From: Zymoseptoria tritici IPO323
Taxonomy: Eukaryota; Ascomycota; Dothideomycetes; Mycosphaerellales; Mycosphaerellaceae
Assembly: GCF_000219625.1 (NCBI RefSeq)
Contig: NC_018213.1
Coordinates: 2,288,055-2,352,054, forward strand
Direction of reading: 5' to 3'
Length of the DNA: 64,000 nt
The notes beneath the pieces are model-generated. The model was not told the DNA's origin and did no database searches. It saw only the letters and a program-made list of their open reading frames with translations. Of this stretch, positions 55,508 to 64,000 are shown in pieces (within the stretch, counting starts at the first letter, position 1; each line of letters begins with the position of its first letter). Made by a program: the position numbers and the translations under genes.

Positions 55508-56260
55508 ATGAGCTTTGCACCCTACGCTTGGCGCGCAGGACCCGGCTACATCCCACCCCCAGGCTCAGTGCCCGCTCCAATCGTGGCCTCGCAGTACTGG
55601 AACGTGCCCGCCAGCGCTCCTCCAGGTCAGTCATCTCCCTACTGGAACGTACCCGCCTGCCCTCCTCCAGGTCGAACAACCTACAACAGCCCACCTCTCC
55701 CCGCCGGCTACGCACACCAAGTCTTCTACCCCAACTTCGGAGCCGTCGCATCAGCCGAACCAGCAGATCGCTCTCACATCCTACCACCAGCACAGCCAGG
55801 CGTTACCGTGGCCAACGGCTGTACGACTTGGAACGGTACGACTTGGACCGCCCCAGTCACTCAACCCGCCGCCGGCTCCCAAGCACCTCCAGCACTAGCC
55901 CCCGGCGTCAACTACATGTTTCCTCCGGCTCACACGATGTTGCATGTGTTTAACAAAGGCGCTCCGATCTGGGAGGATAAATACAAAGGCCAAGGACTGG
56001 CGTTCAAGATCTTCAAAGTCAGCACGCAGTATTCCGTGAAGGAGGTTGTTGAGAGGGTGATGGGTGCGGGCGACGACAAGGACAAGTGCAAGGACTGGGC
56101 GTGCACGGAGGTGGTGGAGTGTGGAGATGGGAGGTGGATCAAGGGCACGACGATTCCGTACAAGGACGACAAGGCGAAGGGCAATTTGGCGAGCATGGGG
56201 TGGACTGAGAAGAGGGGTCAGGGATTGCCTCCTGTGTGGTTGGTGGTGCACAAGCCTTGA
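55508..56260 (+). CDS. Conserved hypothetical fungal protein with Pro-rich N-terminus
   Basis: One exon of 250 residues. The first 135 residues are Pro/Ala/Tyr-rich, with a near repeat QYWNVPASAPPGQSS / PYWNVPACPPPGRTT. A globular C-terminal domain follows (HTMLHVFNKGAPIWEDKYKG; FKIFKVSTQYSVKEVVERVM; WACTEVVECGDGRWIKGTTI; LASMGWTEKRGQGLPPVWLV). I have seen this C-terminal pattern in uncharacterised ascomycete proteins but know no function. There is no signal peptide or membrane segment, so it is probably intracellular. Confidence 0.75.
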   Translation: MSFAPYAWRAGPGYIPPPGSVPAPIVASQYWNVPASAPPGQSSPYWNVPACPPPGRTTYNSPPLPAGYAHQVFYPNFGAVASAEPADRSHILPPAQPGVTVANGCTTWNGTTWTAPVTQPAAGSQAPPALAPGVNYMFPPAHTMLHVFNKGAPIWEDKYKGQGLAFKIFKVSTQYSVKEVVERVMGAGDDKDKCKDWACTEVVECGDGRWIKGTTIPYKDDKAKGNLASMGWTEKRGQGLPPVWLVVHKP

Positions 56261-56704
56261 GGGAATGATGTTCAGGAACGCTGTGGTGTGTGGTTGACGG
56301 TCTGCGAGTTTTCTTGGTGTTGGGATCTTTCTTGTTGGATGTGTTGGTTTGGAAGGACGAAGTTGTGCTTATTACTCGACTGGATTGTATGGCTGCTTGA
56401 TGTCTGTTTAAACTATGCTCATTGTGGTTTGCTTTGTACTTCCGACGGCGGCTTTCCTTTCGACTCGAAGAACAGATGCGCTCTATTCAATTTCCCGATG
56501 ATTGCCTGGATGATCTGCTGTATGTCGATATTTCCTTTTCTTCACTCTGTGCTCTGTACTCTTCGTCGACAGCGTTGCTCATGTCAATATAGCAATCGAG
56601 GTGTTCCGATACCCACAACATCTCAAATCCGCGTGGATTTCGCAGTGACGTCTTCTCGTCCTGGACCATGAGCCAAGACGGTGAGGCAAGCATTCTTCGC
56701 CCAT
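56261..56704. other. Convergent intergenic region
   Basis: About 440 T-rich bases after the hypothetical gene. No gene is seen. Confidence 0.5.
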
Positions 56705-57151
56705 TTAGCAGTACCACCGCCAAAGCATCCACAAGACCACCAACACCGCAATCGTCCCGAAGCCCTCGGCATTCGTCAGGGGCTCAACTCGTCGACAGGA
56801 ACCGTCATGGTGCCCCCCGGTAACTCTTCCCGTGAAGATCTTTTGCTCAGCATCATTGCCGCTGCCCATGATCGTGTGAAATCGGCCCTCTTGACGTGCT
56901 GTCTTTCGATCATAATACCGTTCGATGTGACACAGCAATTCCGCCAGCTCGCCATCTCTCTTACGCAAGTCAACGCATCTGTCTCTGTCAGCTCAGGTTG
57001 CGCGGGATACGGACACGGGCAGAGTATCTTACTCGTGCTCCTCCCACGGTTGTTGCTGTTTCATGAGTTGATGAGCGTATCGCACGGTATCTTCGATCTC
57101 TGACGTTTTGGATTTGGCGTCTGCAGGGAGGTATTGAAAGAGGAGGGCCAT
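56705..57151 (-). CDS. Small tail-anchored hypothetical protein
   Basis: Two exons (57151-57033, 56957-56705; 75-nt intron with GTAAGA donor) give 123 residues: MALLFQYLPADAKSKTSEIE ... HQLMKQQQPWEEH joined to EDGELAELLCHIERYYDRKT. The protein ends with a single hydrophobic helix, GFGTIAVLVVLWMLWRWYC, at the extreme C-terminus. That is typical of tail-anchored membrane proteins. Three overlapping AG acceptors (AAGAGAG) are possible; only the middle one leads into the frame with the membrane tail. No family recognised. Confidence 0.45.
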
Positions 57152-57452
57152 TGTACCTGGTTTCGAATGGGATGAAGGAGAGTGGACAGTCGTCGTTGTC
57201 GGTGTTGGTACTTGAATCGAGTGCAAGGAAGAGATTTGGTTGTTGATTTCGCAGCAAGATGTAGGGAAAGAAAGGTGCAAGATACCGAGCATTCCCTGAT
57301 CCAGCAGGAAAGCCCGGTGAGAAAAGTACGAGGCGACTGCCATTTCCTGTTCCAGCCAGGAAGTGAGACAGGAACGACCCGGTAACATAAACGACTTCAG
57401 GTTCGTGTGGGTTTTGTCCCATCGCTGCCAATACGATGTGAGATGTTCAAGA
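57152..57452. other. Intergenic between two small minus strand genes
   Basis: About 300 bases, the upstream region of the tail-anchored gene and the 3' region of the VEDQRR gene. Nothing else is seen. Confidence 0.45.
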
Positions 57453-57843
57453 TCAAGCATCCCCAACTCTGCGCTGGTCTTCTATCCTGCGCTGGTCTTC
57501 TACTCTGCGCTGGTCTTCTACTCTGCGCTGGTCTTCTACTCTGCGCTGGTCTTCTACTCTGCGCTGGTCTTCTACTCTGCGCTGGTCTTCTACTCTGCGC
57601 TGGTCTTCTACTCTGCGCTGGTCTTCTACTCTGCGCTGGTCTTCTTTCCTGGCTGCTTCGATAAGATCCTCGACCACAAAGAAGAACATCGTCAAGAACC
57701 TCCCCCACGTAGTCTCGCAATCAGCGAGCATCCTGTACACATCAGCACGAGTCGCAAATGGCAGGGCGCAAGATCACTTACTGCTCGCGGAACGCTAGCT
57801 CGGGATACACGAGGAAGTGGTAGACGTCGATGAGTGTCGGCAT
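57453..57843 (-). CDS. Small protein with ten VEDQRR hexapeptide repeats
   Basis: Two exons (57843-57782, 57732-57453; a 49-nt intron with perfect GTAAGT and TACAG) give 113 residues. The N-terminal half reads MPTLIDVYHFLVYPELAFRE then QMLADCETTWGRFLTMFFFV and VEDLIEAARK. The C-terminal half is (V/I/K)EDQRR repeated ten times, ending VGDA. The repeat is strongly charged and helical, a likely single alpha-helix or coiled coil, and its DNA is an 18-bp minisatellite. The in-phase intron joining a non-repetitive N-terminus to the repeat frame is the main evidence that this strand is coding. The plus strand frame of the repeat (SALVFY) has no comparable start. Function unknown. Confidence 0.5.
57467..57650. 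repeat. 18-bp minisatellite, ten copies
   Basis: The GCGCTGGTCTTCT word recurs at 57471, 57489, 57507, 57525, 57543, 57561, 57579, 57597, 57615 and 57633, an exact 18-nt period. Copy 1 to 2 differs by TATCC for TACTC. Copy number is probably polymorphic. Confidence 0.95.
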
Positions 57844-58468
57844 GATAGAGGGAGGATCGGGTGGCTGGCTTCTGCGGGAGTTGTTCGTCCATTGTAATGT
57901 AGAGAGCGGCGGCGATGCGAAATGTTCTTCGGATGGAAGGCGAGAAAGTGTGATGATATGTGGTCTGATCAAGGGCCAGGAAGGGAAGCGATGCAGGTTT
58001 ATGTATTGCGTGCCGATACGAAGGGGCTGCGGTGCGTGTGAACCAGGTAAGACCGCGTCTGAGACAGCTAAATGCCCATGGCGCCGCTCCTTGCGAAACA
58101 AAGAGGCGGAGTGAACGCAAATGAGACTGAAAGCGGAGCAACTCGCTGTTCGAGATGTATGATACAGTGAGCTGATTCGGCTCATGACTCCTGCGTGATC
58201 GCAGTATCACTGACTGGTTCGCGCCATGCGGCTCACCCCCTGCCATGTATGCACTGAGGCGTTAGACAGTCAGGAACAAGTCTCATATTCATCACAGTGG
58301 CGGTGCTGCTCAGCAGAGGCGCAAAGTTTTGTTCGACCACCTGATTACGCCGGCTCTCGTAGCTTCACCGTGGCGTCGTGTGCTCGTTGCTCTCGTCCTG
58401 GGAATTCCGTCGAAGCAAGTCCATCCAGCTCGGTTCATTTGATCCTGTCCCTTCGAATGTAACACTCC
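57844..58468. other. Intergenic
   Basis: About 620 bases upstream of the VEDQRR gene and downstream of SUB1. No gene is seen. Confidence 0.45.
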
Positions 58469-59082
58469 TCAGCCAGCATCCTCCTCACTCGTACTCTCGT
58501 GATTCTTCTTGTTCTTGTTCTTGTACTTGTCGAGCCGATTCACCTTCTTCGTCTCGACGGGCTTGACCACTTCCTCAAATTCGGCCTCATCCTCGTCCTC
58601 ACTGTCGTCCTTCGCCGCAGTATCACCCACCTGATCGTACTCCGGCCTCACAACATCCACCCCTTTCTCCTTCAACACCGGCTCAATCTGCGGCAACAGC
58701 TCAATCACAGCATTGAACTGCTCCGTCGTGAGCGTCACACCCTAGACATTGATATCATCAGCACGCAACTCACCACGCGAACAATTTCGCTTTCGGACTC
58801 TCAGATCTCACAAGCAAGGTGGAAACATACCTTCTTACCCGGCAACATCTGTCCATCTTTCTCGTAAAACTCCCGAATGCTGACCATGACATTGTTCTTG
58901 AACGTGCTGACACCCAAGCGGCGCTTGTTCGAGATCTCCCAGAATGGATTGCCATCGGCGTCGGTTTGCATTTCTGTGCTGAAGCCAGATGTCTTTTTGG
59001 ATTTCTTGGTCTGCTGGTTATTGGTGTCGGAGTCGGGATCTTCGAAGGCGGCGACACGCTTGCGTGAGGGTTTGGAGGACAT
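58469..59082 (-). CDS. SUB1: Transcriptional coactivator p15/PC4 (Sub1)
   Basis: Two exons (59082-58831, 58741-58469; 89-nt intron) give 174 residues. The N-terminus is basic and disordered (KPSRKRVAAFEDPDSD, TKKSKKTSGFST). The PC4 ssDNA-binding domain is complete: GNPFWEISNKRRLGVSTFKN, VMVSIREFYEKDGQMLPGKK, GVTLTTEQFNAVIELLPQIE. The tail is acidic then Lys-rich (DDSEDEDEAEFEE; NRLDKYKNKNKKN), as usual in fungal Sub1. The protein acts in the nucleus at RNA polymerase II promoters and in 3'-end and elongation steps; in yeast it interacts with the Rna15 pathway. Confidence 0.95.
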
Positions 59083-59465
59083 TGTGATGATGGTTGTATA
59101 TTTTGATGTTGATGGAGGTTGGATGGTGTTGTTGGATTGTTTTGAAAAGGGTTGGAAGTTGTTAATGGTTGGTTGATGAAGTGAGGTAGGTAGTCGCGTT
59201 TGCACGTGTCAAACGCGTGGCGTCAGCCCCCACTTCACTCAAGGCGAGAATGCACTTTCGAGAAGACGATCGGGATGGCACTCGACAAGTTTATTCAACT
59301 CATTCATCGTTTGCTTGCTATATCCAAGCTACCCGTGTCCAAGCTATATGCTTCTTCTACCACCAAACATAAGAGATCGCCATATGCTGCCTTCATCATG
59401 CTCATCGCTCATCGCCGCCACGCCTCGCTCAAAATGCCATTATTCAAAATCATTCATTCCAACGC
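59083..59465. other. Intergenic
   Basis: About 380 bases: the SUB1 promoter and the 3' UTR of the M43 protease. No gene is seen. Confidence 0.5.
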
Positions 59466-60349
59466 TTATTTGCCAGCGCGGTACTGGCTGTAAAGCGAGT
59501 TGGCACGAGTACTCTGACCAGCAGAGAAGCCAGTCATGCAAGAATCGTACGAGTAGTCCATGAAGTTCCTGATCGAGTCCAGACCCGCAGCATTCGGGCA
59601 AGAATCCTTGTTGACCGGGCAGCCGCTGGTAGCAGTCGACTGAATCGGGGTGTCGGACACAGAGTCACCAGCACCGGAGCAAGACTGGCCCTGGAAGACG
59701 TGGAAGAGACCGAACCAGTGACCGACCTCGTGCACGGCGGTGTAGCCCATGTTGTAGTTGGTAGCGGAGCCGCCGGGGAGAGAGTCGGCCAAGTTGATGC
59801 AGCCGTCGAGCTGGCGGTCGCGGGTGGTGGGGCTGGCGACGGGGAAGTAGCAGAATCCGAGGAGGCCGCCGCCGAGGTCGGAGAGGAAGTAGAGGTCGAG
59901 GTCGCCGTATGAGCCCTTCTTGAGCGCTTGCTTCATGGCGAGTTCAGCGGAGGAACCCTGGCCTGCGGCGGCCCAAGCGTTGTTGACGGTGAAGTCGGTG
60001 TCGATGAGGTTGAAAGAGATGGCCATGGAGCTGTATGCGGAGTTCTGTGAGGATGAAAGTCAGTTGCGAGTTCACGTTTGAGTTGGGTTGGAGAGTTACT
60101 AACCATGGCCTGGATCTGTCTGTTGACCTGAGACTGCGTGTAGCGGCTCGACTTGGCGGAAGTAGTCACGACGTGCACGAAAACGTCGACATTGGCAGCC
60201 TGGGCGGAGAAGCTGTCCGCAGCAGCCTCGATGGCAACGTTCATCTCATGCTTGTGGGTGTCGGACACATTGGGAGTGCCGCAACGAACGTATTCTTTGG
60301 CGTAGGCGAAGCTGGCAGAAGCTGCGGCGAGGAAGATGGCGACTCTCAT
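59466..60349 (-). CDS. Secreted M43B metalloprotease (MEP1/pappalysin type)
   Basis: Two exons (60349-60104, 60044-59466; 59-nt intron) give 274 residues. The signal peptide is MRVAIFLAAASASFAYA. The catalytic zinc motif is HEVGHWFGLFH (HExxHxxGxxH), followed by the Met-turn stretch IRNFMDYSYDSCMTGFSAGQ. Cysteines in GQSCSGAG, TSGCPVNKDSC and YDSCM are placed as in fungal MEP1-like enzymes. Members are extracellular endopeptidases; homologues in pathogens act on host proteins such as collagen or complement, while in saprobes they are nutritional. No propeptide-type cysteine switch is evident. Confidence 0.93.
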
Positions 60350-60441
60350 GTTGGCGGTGTTGGAAATGGAGCTTGGGATGAGATGAGATGATTGAATGAG
60401 GATGTCAGAGAAACGCTCCTCCAACGACCTACGTCGACCTC

Positions 60442-60447
60442 TTTATA
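60442..60447 (-). promoter_or_regulatory. TATA box of M43 protease gene
   Basis: TATAAA on the minus strand (TTTATA on plus), about 95 nt before the ATG. Confidence 0.55.
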
Positions 60448-61689
60448 CCCACTCCTGAGATGGACTCGCTGAACGGCGAGTTGCCATTTCCATCCATCTC
60501 GCTTGTCACGCTTGTCTCGCGTGTCTCCCCTACGAGAAGGTACCATAGCATCGAGCTACAATGTTTCGCATACAAAGCAGGGCAGTTTGCAGACGATCAC
60601 TTATCGCCGTTCGTCGGACAAGTGCCTTGATTGGTCGGAAGGGACATGTGGTTGGGTAGTTTAGCAGCTTGCAATGCCAGTCGTTACCCAATAAGGCAGG
60701 AGATTCTGCAAGGGTTCAGCGCGAGACTCCTTGGCATGGTTGGTTCGCATTGCGGAAGTAGGCTGTAGAGTGGTCATTTGATAGATTGAATGGCCAGCAC
60801 GGAGAAATCGGTCCTCCAGTCGGAGTCCGCCGACTTTTGATCGTGTGCGACATATGCACGAGTCGGGGTGACAGGACGGAAGAAGGACAGTCGGCCGAGA
60901 AGAATGTGTAGAAACCGCGGCGTATATTGCAGTGGACTCGCTCAGCACCAATGCTATCGCCGGTCATAGCTCCAGCTGCACTCAACATGAAGCAGACGCC
61001 GGACAAGGCCGACGGGGCTGCGGGATTGTCGGTCAAGCCTCGTCGTTCGTGATTCTCGGTGGGTGTTGATAGATCCGGATTGCTGCGTCCGGGAGGTGGC
61101 AAAGAGGTGCTCTGAGAGGAGTGATGAGACATAGTCTCCATCAGGCTCATATTTGTACCAGAATTGCAGCCATCAAGGTCCCGCACCCATCATCGTGGGC
61201 GGACAGTCAGCACCCTCTCTTCCACCTCACTTCCCCTCACGCCCCCTCCGCCCTGCAATGTGCATCTCTGCAAGTTTGATCTGCGCGCCACCAGGAACGG
61301 AAGGAGCAATGGAAGGTGTGGACGAGACTTGGCAACCGGCGCAGCGAGCTTCAATTGGAAGATCTGCGGCCATGCCAAGGTCGAAGTAGAGCTTGATCGA
61401 CCCACGAGACGGAGGGCGTTGGTTCAATTAGGAAGGTTGTATCCAGCTATCCAAAGAAGCAGGTGAGGTGACTGATAACGAAGGCGTCGCCTGTACAACG
61501 TAGCGTGCCACTTGCAAGGGATGCATATGCATGGTGAGTTGTCTGGTGGTTGAAGCAGGGGCCAAATCTGAAGGTGCATATGCCGTATCTGTTAAGCGAA
61601 CTTCAATCTAAGCACTCGTGCCTGAGGCACCAACACTATCGGTCGCTGCTCCCTGTTTTCGCAATGTCTCTCCATTGCCTTCCTCCCAA
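60448..61689. other. Intergenic, 1.2 kb
   Basis: ORFs up to 156 codons on the minus strand (60716-61186) and 100 codons on the plus strand. None has a domain, signal peptide or splice support that I can defend. Confidence 0.4.
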
Positions 61690-62244
61690 CTAATAGCAGA
61701 TATAACTCCGAAACACGTCGTTGAACCTCCCGGCTTGCGGGCTCAGACCCAGATTCGACTCTCCCGGCGTCTTCAGTCCCACAATCTGGTCGCCTTTGCA
61801 ATTCTCCTCCCTGCAATCAAGATATCGAGCATTAGCCTTGGTTTGCCGTCGTATATCCACGCATACAGAGAGCGGACGGACGACTTACTCGAACAAGGTG
61901 CATCCCGAAGCTTCCGGATCCGGTCCTACGGAGCTCACTTCTCCGGCAAGCTGGTCGCTGAGGTTGACTATCGCGTTGTCAGTGCCCAGCACTCACGGAA
62001 CGGTGTCTGGATCTTCTCGAGTGAACTTACTGCACATTCCCGGTCCGTTCAACAGATGCTCACAAGGTCCCACCCAGTCTGCGTTCTGGCAAATGTAAAT
62101 TCCCACCCGCACGGGAGCGAGGATATTGAGCTCATCGGCGGCGATGAAGCCCGAATCGCTTGTTCTGCGAAGACTTGTCCAAGGAAATGGGAAAGCGGAG
62201 ATGGACGTGGCGAGTCCCACGAGAGCGAGCGTTGTGGTCCGCAT
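61690..62244 (-). CDS. Small secreted cysteine-containing protein, possible beta/gamma-crystallin-like fold
   Basis: Three exons (62244-62031, 61967-61889, 61810-61690) give 137 residues. Both introns (63 and 78 nt) have GTAAGT donors and remove in-frame stops. The signal peptide is MRTTTLALVGLATSISA. The mature chain has a double pattern: GIYICQNADWVGPCEHLLNG with GMCINLSDQLAGEVSSVGPD, then GCTLFEEENCKGDQIVGLKT ending FNDVFRSYICY. The order 'Y-x-C-xx-xxW-x-G-x-C ... ss(V/I)GPD ... C-x-(L/F)-(F/Y)-E-xx-x-C-x-G' matches abundant small secreted fungal proteins, and the twin motif suggests a beta/gamma-crystallin-type Greek key. Fold assignment is inference; function unknown. Confidence 0.72.
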
Positions 62245-62752
62245 GATCGGCGAGATGTCGAGATGAGGTGACGAAATGACGAGGTGGGCGAGAGAACAGG
62301 CACGACAAGAGATGAAAGAGGTCAGGGAAGTATAAATGTAAGTTGTCTTTGCGTTCTCTGCACGCTGAACCTTGCCTCCGAACGCAAGGTCTCAACCAGA
62401 AGAAAGGAAATTTTTCTGATCCTGCACAACCACTCTGTGCGCTTGTGAGAGGCAAACTTCCCGATGACCATGTGGCTTCAGCGAGGGTAACACGGGGCCT
62501 TGCATGAAAGCAAGATTCGAGGTTGTCTAGAGATCCAGAAGGACTACATGATGATTGATTGTTACGCGGATCTGGTAAGATGATCAGAGAGAACACAGTC
62601 GCATCCCGTGTAGACGCGCTCGTGCTGCAGACCGAAGAGTGTTGAGAAACGGAACTGGGTAGCTGCATATGTCATGCATCTCAGGGAGGGCGCTGTGCGA
62701 CATTCGACAAAGGAATATGGGAGCACAGAGACTGGACCGTATATCCATCGAT
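62245..62752. other. Intergenic
   Basis: About 500 bases, the promoter of the small secreted protein and the 3' side of the dehydrogenase gene. No gene is seen. Confidence 0.45.
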
Positions 62753-63633
62753 CTACAAAGTCAATCCACCATCGATATTGATATTCTGTCCCGTCATCGA
62801 TCGATTCAAAGCCAATGCTCTGATCTGATCGGCACAGTCCTGGTCACACATTAGCAAGCCGAAGTTCAAAATGACAGACGTCCCGAAGAAAACTCACCTC
62901 AACAGTAGCCAACCTCTTCAACGCCGTCCTCTCCCTCGCCGCCTCCCTCTTCTCCTCGGGAAACTTCATTCCCCACTCCGTAAGCAACAGTCCCGGACTC
63001 ACAGAATTGACCCTAATCTTCGGACTACAAATCATCGCCAAACTTTTGCTCAGATGAATCGCCGCCGCCTTTGTCACCGCATACGGTAACGAAGAACCGC
63101 TTGGCTTGACTCCCGCAATACTCGCCGTGGTGATAAATGCTCCCTCTGTGCGTTCCAGCTCTGCTTTCGCCGCGTGAAGTAGCCATAAATGTGCTTTGAC
63201 GTTGTACAGGAAGCATCGGTCCCAATCTTCGTCGATCATGCCTTCCTCGAGGTTGGCGAAGTTGGTGATTCGAGTCCAGCCGGCGTTGCTGACGACTAGG
63301 TCGATGCGGCCGAAGGTCGAGACGGTTTGGTGGACTAGGTCCTGGAGAGCAGGGCGGGAGCCGACGTCTGCTTGGAAGGCGGCGAAGCGTGGAGAGGTGG
63401 ATGCACTGTTGCTTGTGTTGGGAATGGTTTCTAATTCCTTGATGAGGGTGTTGGCTCGCTCTGTGTTGTTGGCGTAGTTGATGGCCTGGGACAGGATGTC
63501 AGTACATTGTTATGTGTGCAAGTCGGAGAGTGCTCTGGAATACCACACGGAAGTCAGGTGCCAGCACGCGAGCAACTTGTGCTCCTAGCCCTGCTGTGCC
63601 TGCTGTAATGAGGGCGACTTTCTGGACCGACAT
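62753..63633 (-). CDS. Short-chain dehydrogenase/reductase
   Basis: Three exons (63633-63544, 63485-62898, 62839-62753; two 58-nt introns) give 254 residues, the classical SDR length. The cofactor loop is ITAGTAGLGAQVARVL, a variant of TGxxxGxG in which Ala replaces the first Gly. NAG follows in LVVSNAGW. The active site has Ser in ITTASIAGVKPSGSS and the YxxxK pair in PYAVTK. The C-terminus (VNSVSPGLLLTEWG ... QNINIDGGLTL) is complete. An in-frame upstream ATG at 63690 would add 19 polar residues; MSVQKVALITAG is the natural start. Substrate unknown, with NAD(P)(H) as cofactor. Confidence 0.93.
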
Positions 63634-64000
63634 GTCGAGATGATTCGTGTGGTCCAAGTGTTTGGGTGCGGGTCGAGTACGGGACTTCAAGATGTAGATT
63701 CAAATTGCGTTCAACTACACGATCCTGATTGGACTGTGCTGTTTATACCAGATCTTCCATTGAAAGAAGAGGAGTGTTGATGCTCAAGAAAGAGACGCCT
63801 CATCGGCCGGGACATCATTCAACCGGTCGAGGCGCAAAAGCGGAATCGGAGCCATTTCCGAAGTTTGAACATAGATCGAAGACACCTCACTTCCTCACGA
63901 GCATCATTTTTGCTCCTTGATAAACGGCATAGACGGCATTTGAGATTGATTGGTCGTAATGAGGGCGTGAGTCTTCACTATACACCTTGTGGGTTCCGTA
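63634..64000. other. Upstream region of the dehydrogenase gene
   Basis: Contains TATAAA on the minus strand at 63742-63747, about 110 nt before the ATG. No gene start is recognised before the window ends. Confidence 0.5.

Noticed and set aside
57363..57833. Plus strand ORF with (SALVFY)n hydrophobic repeat
   Set aside because: Any 18-bp repeat without stops is open in several frames. The minus strand frame is the one with a matching intron and non-repeat N-terminus.
60716..61186. Minus strand ORF of 156 codons
   Set aside because: Composition is not distinctive, there is no domain or promoter feature, and overlapping ORFs exist on the other strand.
1..64000. tRNA, rRNA, CRISPR and transposon signals
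   Set aside because: Scanning for B-box-like GGTTCGA words, long terminal repeats, transposase or reverse-transcriptase motifs and spaced palindromic repeats gave nothing convincing. This was by eye, so small elements could be missed.

Overview
The window reads as nuclear DNA of a filamentous ascomycete (Pezizomycotina). Genes carry short GT-AG introns of about 45-90 nt, often with CTAAC/CTGAC branch sites. The gene set includes a giant leashin-like Woronin-body tether, an eisosome Pil1/Lsp1 protein, a fungal Skn7 response regulator and fungal-type secreted proteins. A dothideomycete is my guess from overall style, not something the sequence proves. All exon joins were made by eye from splice signals and reading frame.

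Layout. 1-11.5 kb is housekeeping: the 3' end of a probable Zn2Cys6 transcription factor, a seven-exon Prx5-type peroxiredoxin (minus), SKN7, eIF2B-epsilon (GCD6) and an Ariadne-type RBR ubiquitin ligase. 13.1-23.1 kb is an accessory island. It holds at least five intact plus strand genes and one decayed copy for small secreted precursors that share a signal peptide/leader. Most also share a TATA box 115-155 nt before the ATG and very short disulfide-loop motifs (C-x3-C to C-x8-C), often bounded by dibasic Kex2-type sites. One carries a 99-bp near-identical tandem repeat and another six copies of a YIYTQ unit. A six-cysteine secreted protein lies inside the island on the minus strand, and an arylsulfotransferase-like secreted protein follows it.

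26-31 kb holds a BolA2-like protein and NIF3 (head to head), Pil1/Lsp1 and a small basic ORF. 31.1-49.5 kb is one 18.4-kb minus strand gene for a protein of about 6,120 residues full of Lys-rich repeats, best explained as leashin (LAH). 50.6-55 kb holds two mRNA 3'-end processing factors head to head, CstF64/Rna15 and CPSF100/Cft2. 55.5-64 kb holds a conserved hypothetical protein, two small novel proteins (one with ten VEDQRR units), the coactivator SUB1/PC4, an M43 secreted metalloprotease, a small cysteine-containing secreted protein and a short-chain dehydrogenase.

The most interesting region is the 13-23 kb peptide-precursor island: a tandem, rapidly diversifying family that looks like secreted, kexin-processed mini-loop peptides. 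No tailoring enzyme of the known dikaritin type (UstYa/DUF3328, tyrosinase) is visible in the window, so the chemistry and role of the products are open.
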